Below are positions 1 to 9,588 of a DNA stretch of 64,000 nucleotides, piece by piece. The first letter of the stretch is position 1. Each line of letters starts with the position of its first letter. Source of the DNA: Fulvimonas soli (lineage in GTDB: Bacteria; Pseudomonadota; Gammaproteobacteria; Xanthomonadales; Rhodanobacteraceae); NCBI RefSeq assembly GCF_003148905.1, contig NZ_QGHC01000002.1, positions 1-64,000 of the forward strand. The letters run 5' to 3'. The notes under the pieces were generated by a model. It made no database searches. It was not told the origin of the DNA and was given only the letters and a program-made list of their open reading frames with translations. Position numbers and translations under genes: made by a program.

Positions 1-12
1 CCGTTTCTTTGG

Positions 13-67
13 GCTACTTTTCTTTGGGCCCGCAAAGAAAAGTAGCTCGGTCGCCGGCAGGCGACCG
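13..67. repeat. Two adjacent perfect hairpins, interspersed-repeat-like
   Basis: The first hairpin has 14-nt arms at 13-26 and 33-46 around a 6-nt loop. The second has 8-nt arms at 48-55 and 60-67 around GGCA. They lie downstream of the acyl-CoA synthetase gene, which ends at 198 on the minus strand, so one may act as its terminator. The A/T-rich first arm is unlike the surrounding DNA. Only one copy is in the window, so calling it a dispersed repeat is inference. Confidence 0.55.
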
Positions 68-197
68 AAACCCGCCGCAGGCGACCCAGCCGCGGGAGGC
101 TCCATGCAAGCCCGAACGCCATCGCTTTTCCGGGCGAACGGACGAACGACGGCCCACGAGCCAAGCCACACCGAAAACCCGAAAAGCGCGAACCACC

Positions 198-1880
<1,683 letters not shown>

Positions 1881-1945
1881 GCAGGGCTCCGGCGCGGCGG
1901 GAGGCCAGCATAGCCGCCGCCGCGCACCGCGCGCGTCGCCGGCAG

Positions 1946-1954
1946 TTATCCACA
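1946..1954 (+). promoter_or_regulatory. Consensus DnaA box upstream of nrdAB
   Basis: TTATCCACA matches the strongest DnaA-box consensus exactly. It ends 10 bp before the -35 element of the predicted nrd promoter. In E. coli, DnaA binds near the nrdAB promoter and couples dNTP synthesis to replication, so the position fits. A single 9-mer can occur by chance. Confidence 0.55.
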
Positions 1955-1964
1955 AGTTGTTGGG

Positions 1965-1993
1965 TTGACCCAGCCCTGGCGGCCCGATATGTT
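1965..1993 (+). promoter_or_regulatory. Predicted sigma70-type promoter of nrdA
   Basis: TTGACC (1965-1970) and TATGTT (1988-1993) are separated by exactly 17 bp. Transcription would begin near 2000, immediately before the first stem of the cobalamin riboswitch. Confidence 0.6.
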
Positions 1994-1998
1994 GTGGC

Positions 1999-2190
1999 CG
2001 TCGGTGCCCGACCAGACGCGGCTGTCGGTCGGGCTTAAAAGGGAATCCGGTGCGAATCCGGAACTGCCCCGCAGCGGTAAGCGGAAACGAACGTCCCCAC
2101 ATGCACTGGGCCGCAGCGCCTGGGAAGCGGGGACCAGTAGGTGGGCCTCCCGGCCCGGGTCCGCGAGTCCGAAGACCTGCCGGCACGTCG
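1999..2190 (+). ncRNA. Cobalamin (adenosylcobalamin) riboswitch
   Basis: The conserved core is readable: GGGAATCCGGTGCGAATCC near 2040, then CTGCCCCGCAGCGGTAAGC, then GGGAAGCGGGG...CAGTAGG near 2130, and the B12-box segment GAGTCCGAAGACCTGCCGGC near 2165-2184. GTGCC at 2004-2008 pairs with GGCAC at 2182-2186 to close P1. It lies in the leader of nrdA. Family knowledge says adenosylcobalamin binding represses the downstream gene. Confidence 0.93.
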
Positions 2191-2445
2191 GGCCCCGGGC
2201 CGGCGTCGCGTCCCGCGAGACGCGCGCGTCCGACCCTCAAGCCGCCCGGCGCGGGTGACCGCTTCCGCGGGGAGGCGCGTCGCAGGCGGACCGCCGTGCG
2301 TCCGCGGTGCGGCGTCCTTCCGCGAAAGCCCGAGCCCTTCGAGGCCCCTGCGCGCGGGAGCAGGCGTTTTGGTTTCGGAAGCGCCGCGTCGGCTGGACCT
2401 CCCCTCCGGGTCGGCGCGGCGGCTTCCCTCCCATGGAGATTCCGC
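2191..2445 (+). promoter_or_regulatory. nrdA leader downstream of the aptamer (expression platform)
   Basis: About 255 nt of leader separate the aptamer from the nrdA ATG. It is very G+C-rich and contains GCGGAC/GTCCGC hairpin arms near 2286-2306. I see no U-run after a stem, so translational or Rho-dependent control is more likely than intrinsic termination. A GGAG ribosome-binding site lies at about 2435, ahead of the ATG at 2446. Confidence 0.4.
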
Positions 2446-5400
2446 ATGGACCCGTTCGACACCGCCTCCCGCGAACGCGCCGCCGCGTCCGCGCCGCCCG
2501 CCGGGCCGGCGCCCGACGCCGCCGGCTTCGCGCTCACCCCGCCGCACAATCCCGGCCAGATGCGCGTGACCAAGCGCAACGGCCGCCAGGAAGTGGTGGA
2601 CGTCAACAAGATCGTGCGCGCGGTGACGCGCAACGCCGAGGGGCTGCACGCGGTCGACCCGCTGCGCGTGGCGCTGAAGACCATCGGCGGACTGTACGAC
2701 GGCGCCACCACGCAGGAGCTGGACGAGCTGTCGATCCGCACCGCCGCCGCGCTCACCGCGGAGGAGCCCGAATACGGCCTGCTCGCCGCGCGCCTGCTCG
2801 GCGCGTACATCGACAAGGAGGTGAGCGGGCAGGAGATCCAGAGCTTCTCGCAGTCGATCGCGCGCGGCGCGGAGCTGGGCATCCTCAACGACCGCCTGCG
2901 CGACTTCGTGGCCGCCAACGCGCGCAAGCTCAACGACGCGATCGACCCGCTCGCCACCCGCCGCTTCGAGTACTTCGGCCTGCGCACGGTGTACGACCGC
3001 TACCTGCTGCGCCACCCGCAGACCCGCAAGGTGATCGAGACGCCGCAGCACTTCTTCATGCGCATCGCCTGCGCGCTCGGCGGCGACGGGATCGGCGAGA
3101 CGCTGGAGCTGTACCGCCTGCTCTCCTCGCTGGAATACATCGCCAGCTCGCCCACGCTGTTCAACGCGGGCACCGCGCACGAGCAGCTGAGCTCCTGCTT
3201 CCTGCTCGACTCGCCGGCCGACTCGCTGGAGTCGATCTACGACAAGTACGCGGACGTGGCCAAGCTCAGCAAGTTCGCCGGCGGCATCGGCCTGGCCTAC
3301 TCGCGGGTGCGCTCGCGCGGCTCGCTCATCAAGGGCACCAACGGCCACTCCAACGGCCTGGTGCCGTGGCTGAAGACGCTGGACGCCTCGGTGGCCGCGG
3401 TGAACCAGTGCTTCGCTCCGGAAACGCGGGTCTACACCGCCGACGGCGCCAAGCCCATCCGCGAGGTGGAACCCGGCGACCTGGTGCTCGGCATTTCCGG
3501 CCAGTACCGGCGCGTCGAGGAAAAGCTGGTCTACAACCAGCGCGACCCGATGGTGGCGCTAGACATCAAGCACGCTATCGAGCCGATGCGCGTCACGGCC
3601 GGCCACCCGTTCTACGCCATTCGTGGCGTGCCGATGGAGCAAAGCATCGAACGTACACTCGACTGGCTGCGAAAGGGCAAGGTACGGGCCGCCTGGACGG
3701 ATGCCGGCGAGCTTTCCAAGGGCGACTACGTCGCCCAGGTCATTCCCGTCGAGGTCGTCCCGGTGGACGGCTTCGACGAAGACGATGCGCGGCTCTACGG
3801 CATCCTGCTCGGCGATGGACACCTGTCCAAGCAAGGCCAGGAATGGGGCGTGTCCGGCCATCCGCAAACGGATACCCATCTGGACTTCGTGCGCCGCTAT
3901 CTGAGCGCACGCGGCATCCAATACTGGGAAACGTCGCGCGGCGACAGCTACGTCCAGATACGTTGGGCCCATGGCCGGGGCGTCGTGCGCGACGGCAGCA
4001 CGGGCCGCATCGTCGGCGCCGGCACTGCCACGCTGCCCATCACCCGCGACGACCTGTACGACGAGCACGGCAACAAGCGGATCGCCCGCCGCCTGAACCA
4101 TCTGCCGCGCCCCCAGACGCTCGCACTGCTGCACGGTCTGATCGAGACCGACGGCGGGGTTTCCCGCGGCGAAGAGATCTACTTCACCAACGCCTCGCCG
4201 GCGCTGGCCGAGGGCGTTCGCTATCAACTGCTGCGCCTCGGCATTCCGTGCGCCGGCCAATACCGCGAACGGGCGCAGCAACATGCGGCGCGACGCGCCG
4301 ATGGCAGCCGCATCCATTTTGACGGCATCGGCAAGAGCTACGATCTGCGCATACCCGCCGTCCCCGAACTGGCCGCCCGCGTCGGCTGCGCCCCGCTCGG
4401 CAAGCGCAACTGGATACAGTGGCAGAACTGCCTTTTCACGCGTGTGCGCGGGATCGAGCCCATGGCGCCGGTGCCCTTCGTGATCGACCTCAAGGTGGAG
4501 GGCGACGAGTCCTACATGACCTGCGCCGGCCTGGCCCACAACGGCGGCAAGCGCAAGGGCGCGGCCTGCGTGTACCTGGAGCCGTGGCACGCCGACATCG
4601 AGGAGTTCCTGGAGCTGCGCGACAACACCGGCGACGAGGCGCGCCGCACGCACAACCTCAACCTCGCCAACTGGATCCCCGACGAGTTCATGCGCCGGGT
4701 CGAGAGCGACGGCGAATGGTCGCTGTTCGACCCCAAGGCGGTGCCGCACTTCGTGGACCGCTGGGGCGAGGCGTTCGAGCGCGCCTACCGCGAGGCGGAG
4801 GCCGCCGGGCTGGCGGTGAAGAAGGTGAAGGCGCGCGAGCTGTACGCGCGCATGCTGCGCACGCTGGCGCAGACCGGCAACGGCTGGATGACCTTCAAGG
4901 ACCGCTGCAACGCCACCAGCAACCAGACGGCCAGGCCGGAGAACGTCATCCACCTGTCCAACCTGTGCACCGAGATCCTGGAGGTCACCAGCGCGGACGA
5001 GACGGCGGTGTGCAACCTCGGCTCGGTGAACCTCGCCCGCCACGTGGTCGACGGCGCCTTCGACTTCGACAAGCTGGCCGCCACCGTGCGCACCGCGGTG
5101 CGCCAGCTCGACCGCGTGATCGACCTCAACTTCTACCCGATCGCCACCGCGCGCGCGGCGAACATGAAGTGGCGCCCGGTGGGCCTGGGCGTGATGGGCC
5201 TGCAGGACGTGTTCTTCAAGCTGCGCCTGGCGTTCGACTCGGCCGAGGCGCTGGCGCTGTCCACGCGCATCGCCGAGGAGATCTACTTCCACGCGCTGGG
5301 CCAGTCCAACGAGCTGGCGGCGCGGCACGGCGCACACCCGGGCTTCGCCGAGAGCCGCGCCGCCGGCGGCGAGCTGCAGTTCGACTACTGGCCCAGCGCC

Positions 5401-6045
5401 AAGCCGCACGACGAGGCGCGCTGGGACGCGCTGCGCGAGGCGATCAAGGCCAAGGGCCTGCGCAACTCGCTGCTGATCGCCATCGCGCCGACCGCCACCA
5501 TCGCCTCCATCGCCGGCTGCTACGAGTGCATCGAGCCGCAGGTGAGCAACCTGTTCAAGCGCGAGACGCTGTCGGGCGACTTCCTGGTGGTGAACCGCTA
5601 CCTGGTGGAGGAGCTCAAGACGCTGGGCCTGTGGACCGCGGAAATCCGCGACGCGATCAAGCTGGCGGAGGGCTCGATCCAGGGCATCGCGGCGATCCCG
5701 GAGCCGCTGCGCCGCATCTACCGCACCGTGTGGGAGCTGCCGCAGAAGGCGCTGATCGACCTGGCCGCCGCGCGCGGCGCGTACATCGACCAGAGCCAGT
5801 CGCTCAACCTGTTCATGGAGAACCCGAACATCGGGCAGCTCTCGTCCATGTACATGTACGCGTGGAAGGCGGGCATCAAGACGACGTACTACCTGCGCTC
5901 GCGGCCGGCGACGAAGATCGCCAAGACCACGGTGTCGGCCGCCAAGGCGGCGGTGCCCGAGCCGGTGGCGGACGATCAGGAGAAGGCGACGGCGGCGGTG
6001 TTCTGCTCGCTGGAGAATCCCGAGTACTGCGAGGCCTGCCAGTAA
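2446..6045 (+). CDS. nrdA: Class Ia ribonucleoside-diphosphate reductase alpha subunit with in-frame intein
   Basis: The precursor has 1199 residues: 821 of host NrdA and a 378-residue intein at residues 322-699. The enzyme reduces NDPs to dNDPs together with NrdB. An ATP-cone begins near residue 39 (MRVTKRNG). The catalytic residues are present in precursor numbering: Cys251 (SSCFLL), the thiyl-radical Cys841 (SNLCTE), Cys856 (CNLGS), the radical-transfer pair in TYYLR, and the C-terminal redox pair Cys1195/Cys1198 (YCEAC). The ATG at 2446 has a GGAGA site 8 nt upstream. Without splicing the intein would split the barrel just before GGKRKGA and YLEPWH. The gene follows a cobalamin riboswitch and is followed by nrdB after a repeat-rich insert. 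Confidence 0.96.
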   Translation: MDPFDTASRERAAASAPPAGPAPDAAGFALTPPHNPGQMRVTKRNGRQEVVDVNKIVRAVTRNAEGLHAVDPLRVALKTIGGLYDGATTQELDELSIRTAAALTAEEPEYGLLAARLLGAYIDKEVSGQEIQSFSQSIARGAELGILNDRLRDFVAANARKLNDAIDPLATRRFEYFGLRTVYDRYLLRHPQTRKVIETPQHFFMRIACALGGDGIGETLELYRLLSSLEYIASSPTLFNAGTAHEQLSSCFLLDSPADSLESIYDKYADVAKLSKFAGGIGLAYSRVRSRGSLIKGTNGHSNGLVPWLKTLDASVAAVNQCFAPETRVYTADGAKPIREVEPGDLVLGISGQYRRVEEKLVYNQRDPMVALDIKHAIEPMRVTAGHPFYAIRGVPMEQSIERTLDWLRKGKVRAAWTDAGELSKGDYVAQVIPVEVVPVDGFDEDDARLYGILLGDGHLSKQGQEWGVSGHPQTDTHLDFVRRYLSARGIQYWETSRGDSYVQIRWAHGRGVVRDGSTGRIVGAGTATLPITRDDLYDEHGNKRIARRLNHLPRPQTLALLHGLIETDGGVSRGEEIYFTNASPALAEGVRYQLLRLGIPCAGQYRERAQQHAARRADGSRIHFDGIGKSYDLRIPAVPELAARVGCAPLGKRNWIQWQNCLFTRVRGIEPMAPVPFVIDLKVEGDESYMTCAGLAHNGGKRKGAACVYLEPWHADIEEFLELRDNTGDEARRTHNLNLANWIPDEFMRRVESDGEWSLFDPKAVPHFVDRWGEAFERAYREAEAAGLAVKKVKARELYARMLRTLAQTGNGWMTFKDRCNATSNQTARPENVIHLSNLCTEILEVTSADETAVCNLGSVNLARHVVDGAFDFDKLAATVRTAVRQLDRVIDLNFYPIATARAANMKWRPVGLGVMGLQDVFFKLRLAFDSAEALALSTRIAEEIYFHALGQSNELAARHGAHPGFAESRAAGGELQFDYWPSAKPHDEARWDALREAIKAKGLRNSLLIAIAPTATIASIAGCYECIEPQVSNLFKRETLSGDFLVVNRYLVEELKTLGLWTAEIRDAIKLAEGSIQGIAAIPEPLRRIYRTVWELPQKALIDLAAARGAYIDQSQSLNLFMENPNIGQLSSMYMYAWKAGIKTTYYLRSRPATKIAKTTVSAAKAAVPEPVADDQEKATAAVFCSLENPEYCEACQ
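3409..4542 (+). mobile_element. LAGLIDADG intein in nrdA, with Gly at the +1 extein position
   Basis: The intein starts at Cys1 ([10 protein letters not shown]) directly after VNQ and ends AHN directly before GGKRKGA. Visible blocks are A (Cys1), B (TAGH, intein residues 63-66), the two LAGLIDADG motifs ([11 protein letters not shown] at 129-139; [11 protein letters not shown] at about 240-250), and F/G ([12 protein letters not shown]...AHN) with penultimate His and terminal Asn. Cys1, the block B His, the block F Asp and the terminal HN are all intact. The odd point is the +1 residue: known self-splicing inteins need Cys, Ser or Thr there, and here it is Gly, as in uninterrupted NrdA. Codon use is visibly less G/C-biased than in the extein, consistent with acquisition. 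Confidence 0.93.
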
Positions 6046-6052
6046 CGCCCCG

Positions 6053-6142
6053 CCGTCGTCCCAGCGCAAGCTGGGACCCAGTGCCTTTGCTCTGGCATGT
6101 GGCCCGTAAAGGCACTGGATTCCAGCTTGCGCTGGAATGACG
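6053..6142. repeat. Imperfect long inverted repeat, copy 1 (CCAGCGCAAGCTGG family)
   Basis: Arms at 6053-6085 and 6110-6142 are inverted copies differing at four positions, with a 24-nt spacer. Each arm holds a palindrome of the form ATTCC...GGAAT around AGCGCAAGCT. The element begins 7 nt after the nrdA stop and is related to the repeat at 6481-6578. Its shape resembles the dRS3-type ATTCC-N-GGAAT repeats known from Neisseria; that relationship is only suggestive. Confidence 0.8.
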
Positions 6143-6159
6143 GTGAGGGGCAACCGGCC

Positions 6160-6453
6160 TCACTGGCAAATCTCAGCGTACAGGTCACGCCAATACGGAT
6201 TGGATTTCTCGATGAGCTCGATCTTCCAGGCCCGCTTCCATGCCTTGATCGCCTTTTCGCGCGTGATCGCCGATGCCATCGTGTCGTGCGTCTCGAACCA
6301 GACGAGGGTGTGTACGTGCTACCGCTTCGTAAAGCCTTCAACTACCTGATGGCGATGCTGCCAGGCGCGCGCCGCAAGGTTGGCGGTGACGCCTGCGTAC
6401 AGCGTGCCGTTGCGCTTGCTCGCAAGCATGTAGACACAAGGTCGCCGCTCCAT
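6160..6453 (-). pseudogene. GIY-YIG nuclease-like gene interrupted by an amber codon
   Basis: The frame reads MERRPCVYMLASKRNGTLYAGV, a typical GIY-YIG opening (VYMLAS...LYAGVT) of the small UvrC-nuclease-domain family. It continues through VEGFTKR, then a TAG (plus-strand cta at 6319-6321) where the family has Tyr, then HVHTLVWFE and ITREKAIKAWKR to a normal stop at 6160. The full length would be 97 residues, which is usual for the family. A one-base TAC-to-TAG change has destroyed an otherwise intact frame. The gene is antisense between nrdA and nrdB and is bracketed by two inverted repeats. Confidence 0.85.
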
Positions 6454-6480
6454 TGCCGATTTCCTCCGAACACACCCGAG

Positions 6481-6578
6481 CCGTCATTCCAGCGCAAGCT
6501 GGAATCCGGCGCCTCAGGCACCCGCCCCATCGTCCCGTAGGCGAAAGCCACCGGATCCCGGCTTGCGCTGGGATGACG
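6481..6578. repeat. Imperfect long inverted repeat, copy 2
   Basis: The left arm starts CCGTCATTCCAGCGCAAGC (6481) and the right arm, 6551-6578, is its inverted counterpart. It is the same family as 6053-6142. The right arm abuts the nrdB leader, which argues against an nrdB start at 6580. Confidence 0.8.
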
Positions 6579-6600
6579 AATGAAACTCAAGGAACCGCCC

Positions 6601-7626
6601 ATGTCCGCCCAGCCCGACCGCGCCCAGCACATCCTCGACCCCGGCTTCGAACTCACCCTGCGCCCGATGCGCTATCCCGAGTTCTACGAGATGTACAGGA
6701 ACGCCATCAAGAACACCTGGACCGTGGACGAGGTGGACTTCTCGCTGGACGTCACCGACCTGCGCGCGAAGATGTCCGCCGCCGACCGCCACCTGATCCA
6801 CCGCCTGGTGGCGTTCTTCGCCACCGGCGACACCATCGTGGCGAACAACCTGGTGCTGAACCTGTACCAGCACGTCAACGCGCCGGAGGCGCGCATGTAC
6901 CTCTCGCGCCAGCTCTACGAGGAGGCGCTGCACGTGCAGTTCTACCTCACCCTGCTGGACACCTACATCCCCGATCCGGCCGAGCGCAACAAGGCGTTCG
7001 CGGCGATCGAGAACATCCCGTCGATCCGCCAGAAGGGCGCGTTCTGCTTCAAGTGGATCGACTCGGTCCAGGATCTGCGCCGCCTGGAGACGCGCGAGCA
7101 GCGCCGCCAGTTCCTGCTCAACCTGATCTGCTTCGCCGCGTGCATCGAGGGGCTGTTCTTCTTCGCCGCGTTCGCCTACGTGTACTTCCTGCGCTCGCGC
7201 GGCCTGCTGCACGGGCTCGCCTCGGGCACCAACTGGGTGTTCCGCGACGAGAGCTGCCACATGGCGTTCGCCTTCGCGGTGGTGCGCACGGTGCGCGCGG
7301 AGGAACCGGAACTGTTCGACGAGTCCATGCGCGAGCAGGTGGAGCAGATGCTGGAAGAGGCGATCGCCTGCGAGACGCAGTTCGCCGAGGACGTGCTCTC
7401 CGGCGGCGTGGCCGGCCTGTCGGTGAAGGACATGCGCCAGTACCTGGAATACTGCGCCGACCAGCGCCTGGCCCAGCTCGACCTGCCGAGGAAGTACGGC
7501 GCGAGGAACCCGTTCGACTTCATGGACCTGCAGGACGTGCAGGAAGTGACCAACTTCTTCGAGCGCCGCGTCTCGGCCTACCAGGTCGGCGTGCAGGGCG
7601 AGGTGGCGTTCGACATGGCGTTCTGA
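6601..7626 (+). CDS. nrdB: Class Ia ribonucleotide reductase beta subunit
   Basis: This 341-residue R2 protein assembles the diiron-tyrosyl radical cofactor that initiates catalysis in NrdA. With the start at 6601, iron ligands Glu108 and His111 and the radical Tyr115 appear in EALHVQFY, with the canonical spacing. Later ligands are in CIEGLFF and RDESCH. The ATG at 6601 has AAGGAA 7-8 nt upstream. The in-frame ATG at 6580 would lie against the repeat and has no ribosome-binding site. It is probably transcribed with nrdA under the riboswitch, although 550 bp of repeats and a pseudogene intervene. Confidence 0.95.
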   Translation: MSAQPDRAQHILDPGFELTLRPMRYPEFYEMYRNAIKNTWTVDEVDFSLDVTDLRAKMSAADRHLIHRLVAFFATGDTIVANNLVLNLYQHVNAPEARMYLSRQLYEEALHVQFYLTLLDTYIPDPAERNKAFAAIENIPSIRQKGAFCFKWIDSVQDLRRLETREQRRQFLLNLICFAACIEGLFFFAAFAYVYFLRSRGLLHGLASGTNWVFRDESCHMAFAFAVVRTVRAEEPELFDESMREQVEQMLEEAIACETQFAEDVLSGGVAGLSVKDMRQYLEYCADQRLAQLDLPRKYGARNPFDFMDLQDVQEVTNFFERRVSAYQVGVQGEVAFDMAF

Positions 7627-7667
7627 CACGCTGGCGCCCGGTGCCGCGAACGAGCGAGGCAGCGGGC

Positions 7668-8540
7668 ATGGGCCTGTCCAGCGCCAGCGTGATCTTCGAC
7701 AGCCCGCTGCTGCGGATCGTCGGCGTGGACTGCCGCCACCCGCGCGGCGGCTGCGGCGAGGAGCGCGGCGGCGAGCGCACCCACCTGGCGCTGCTGCGCC
7801 GCGGCGGCTTCGGCTACCACCTGCGCGGCCGCGTCCACCACGGCACGCCGGCGACCGCGCTGCTGTACCGCGCGGGCGACAGCTACCGCGTCTCGCACCC
7901 CTGCGACGGCGGCGACGCCTGCACCTGCTTCGAGGTGGCGCCCGCGCACGAGGAGGAACTGTTCGGCCGTCGCCTGGACGAGCGCCGCGACGCCTGCCGG
8001 CCCGCCACGCCCGCCGACCAGTACCGCCACCAGGGGCTGCTCGCCGCGCTGCGGCGCGGCGACGCCGGCCGGCTGGCGGTCGAGGAACAAGCGCGGGTGC
8101 TGTGCGAGGCGATCCTGCGCCGCGGCGGGCCGCCGCGCGACGCGCGGCCGCCGACGCCGGCGGCCTGGCGGCTGGCGCTGCGGGCGCAAGAGCGCCTGCT
8201 CGCCGATCCGGCCGGCGACGTGGGACTGGAGGCGCTCGCCGCCGACGCCGGCTGCTCGCCGTTCCACCTGGCGCGCATCTTCCGCCGCACGCACGGCATC
8301 GGCCTGGCCGGCTACCGCACGCGACTGCGGCTGGCGCTGGGCCTGGAGCGGCTGGCGCAGGGCGCCGGCGATCTGGCCGCGCTGGCCTGCGAGCTGGGCT
8401 TCAGCCACCACAGCCACTTCGCCGCCGCGTTCCGGCGCCAGCTCGGCCTCACGCCGAGCGCGGCGCGCGAGGCGCTGCGCGGCGCCGGCCTGGCGCGCGC
8501 GGGCAGGAATTTGACAGCGCTCCCGCCGCGGCGCGGCTAG
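7668..8540 (+). CDS. AraC-family transcriptional regulator
   Basis: The 290-residue protein has a C-terminal double helix-turn-helix. VGLEALAADAGCSPFHLARIF is the first helix-turn-helix, and LAALACELGFSHHSHFAAAFRR with GLTPSAAR is the second. The N-terminal half is cupin-like but poorly conserved and rich in His and Cys, so the effector is unknown. It starts 41 nt after nrdB and precedes a DUF4440 gene. No DNA-binding target could be assigned. Confidence 0.85.
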   Translation: MGLSSASVIFDSPLLRIVGVDCRHPRGGCGEERGGERTHLALLRRGGFGYHLRGRVHHGTPATALLYRAGDSYRVSHPCDGGDACTCFEVAPAHEEELFGRRLDERRDACRPATPADQYRHQGLLAALRRGDAGRLAVEEQARVLCEAILRRGGPPRDARPPTPAAWRLALRAQERLLADPAGDVGLEALAADAGCSPFHLARIFRRTHGIGLAGYRTRLRLALGLERLAQGAGDLAALACELGFSHHSHFAAAFRRQLGLTPSAAREALRGAGLARAGRNLTALPPRRG

Positions 8541-8635
8541 CGTTCCGGCGGGCCGTCGCAGGCGACCGCCCGCGGCCGCGCGGCGTGGCGCGAGGCTGCC
8601 CGCGCCGTCGATGCGCCACGCCGCCGGAGCGCCCC

Positions 8636-9094
8636 ATGAAAAGCATCGCACTGCTCTCCCCGCTCGCCGTCGCGCTGGCCCTGGCCACCGCCGACGGCAC
8701 CGCCGGCGGCGATCCGCACGCCGCGCTGCCGCCCGCGCTGCGCCGCGCGGTGGCCGAGTTCGACCACGCGCAGATCCACGGCGACGGCGCCGCGCTGCGG
8801 CGCCTGCTGGCCGCCGACTACGTGCTGGTGAACAGCCGCGCGCTGATCGAGGACAAGGCCGACTTCATCCGCGACTACACCGCGCCCGGCTACAGGCTGC
8901 AACCGTACACGGTGGAGGACGAGGTGATCCGGCTGTGGCCCGGCGGCGCGGTGATGGCCGGTGCGGTGACGCTGGAAGGCACCAGCGACGGCCGGCCGTT
9001 CAAGGTGCGCCTGCGCTTCGCCGACGTCTGGCGCGAGCGCGACGGCGCCTGGCAGGTGGTGTTCACCGAGGCCACGCGCGTGCCGCCGCCCTGA
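8636..9094 (+). CDS. Secreted DUF4440/SnoaL-like (NTF2-fold) protein
   Basis: The product has 152 residues with a predicted Sec signal peptide (MKSIALLSPLAVALALATADG). The rest resembles the NTF2-like fold of DUF4440: AVAEFDHAQIHGDGAALRRLLAADYVLVNS, a central DFIRDY and a C-terminal DVWRERDGAWQVVFTEATRV. Such proteins are often small-molecule binding or scaffold domains. A GGAG site precedes the ATG. Function is unknown. Confidence 0.8.
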   Translation: MKSIALLSPLAVALALATADGTAGGDPHAALPPALRRAVAEFDHAQIHGDGAALRRLLAADYVLVNSRALIEDKADFIRDYTAPGYRLQPYTVEDEVIRLWPGGAVMAGAVTLEGTSDGRPFKVRLRFADVWRERDGAWQVVFTEATRVPPP

Positions 9095-9135
9095 GCGGCC
9101 ATGCCGGCCCGGCATGCGCCGGCGTGTCCGCCCTA

Positions 9136-9183
9136 TTGACTACACGAGTAGTCAAGGCGTACCTTGACGACACCTGTAGTCAA
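9136..9183. promoter_or_regulatory. Two tandem BlaI-type operators
   Basis: Operator 1 (9136-9155) is a perfect dyad, TTGACTAC-ACGA-GTAGTCAA. Operator 2 (9164-9183) is TTGACGAC-ACCT-GTAGTCAA with one mismatch. Their starts are 28 bp apart. They lie just upstream of a BlaI-type repressor gene and each carries TTGAC, so they probably overlap promoter elements. This is the expected layout for an autoregulated BlaI/MecI-class repressor. Confidence 0.8.
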
Positions 9184-9200
9184 CCAGAAGGTGCCGCGCC

Positions 9201-9587
9201 ATGCCCAGGCCATCCATCGGCGACCAGGAGCTCGCCCTGCTGCACTACCTCGCCGAGCACGAGCCCGCCTCGGTGGGCGAGGTCGCCGCCGGCTTCGGCG
9301 AGGCGCGCGGGCTGGCCCGCTCCACCGTGCTGACCATGATGGAGCGGCTGCGCGCCAAGGGCTACCTCAAGCGCCGGCAGGCGCAGGGCGTGTACCGCTA
9401 CAGCACCGCCACCGGCCCCGGCGAGGCGATGCGCCGCGCGGTGGGCCAGTTCGTCGAGAACACGCTGAGCGGCTCGGTGTCGCCGTTCGTGGCGTGGATG
9501 GCCGAGCGCGGCCAGGTCAGCGACGCCGAGCTGGCCGAGCTGCAGGCGCTGGTGGCGAAGCTGCAGTCCGGCCGGCGGGAGCGCTGA
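9201..9587 (+). CDS. BlaI/MecI/CopY-family transcriptional repressor
   Basis: The 128-residue winged-helix protein shows the family pattern: LALLHYLAEHEPASVGEVAAGF, then STVLTMMERLRAKGYLKRR (recognition helix and wing), then a C-terminal dimerisation helix ending QSGRRER. A GAAGGT ribosome-binding site precedes the ATG. One nucleotide separates it from the downstream M56 protease gene, so the pair should be co-translated. By family precedent, signal-activated proteolysis by the partner lifts repression. Confidence 0.92.
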   Translation: MPRPSIGDQELALLHYLAEHEPASVGEVAAGFGEARGLARSTVLTMMERLRAKGYLKRRQAQGVYRYSTATGPGEAMRRAVGQFVENTLSGSVSPFVAWMAERGQVSDAELAELQALVAKLQSGRRER

Positions 9588-9588
9588 C

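Noticed and set aside
1946-2000. NrdR boxes near the nrdA promoter
   Set aside because: CACAAGTTGTTG and ATATGTTGTGG are vaguely similar and about 33 bp apart, but neither fits the palindromic consensus well enough to claim.
3409-4542. The intein as a bacterial intein-like (BIL) domain
   Set aside because: The Gly+1 resembles BIL domains, but the LAGLIDADG domain and exact placement in a catalytic loop of NrdA are those of a true homing intein.
3559-6153. 864-residue minus-strand open frame opposite nrdA
   Set aside because: Shadow of nrdA and the intein. Similar antisense frames opposite plsB (42239-45064), the M1 peptidases and the S9 peptidase were rejected for the same reason.
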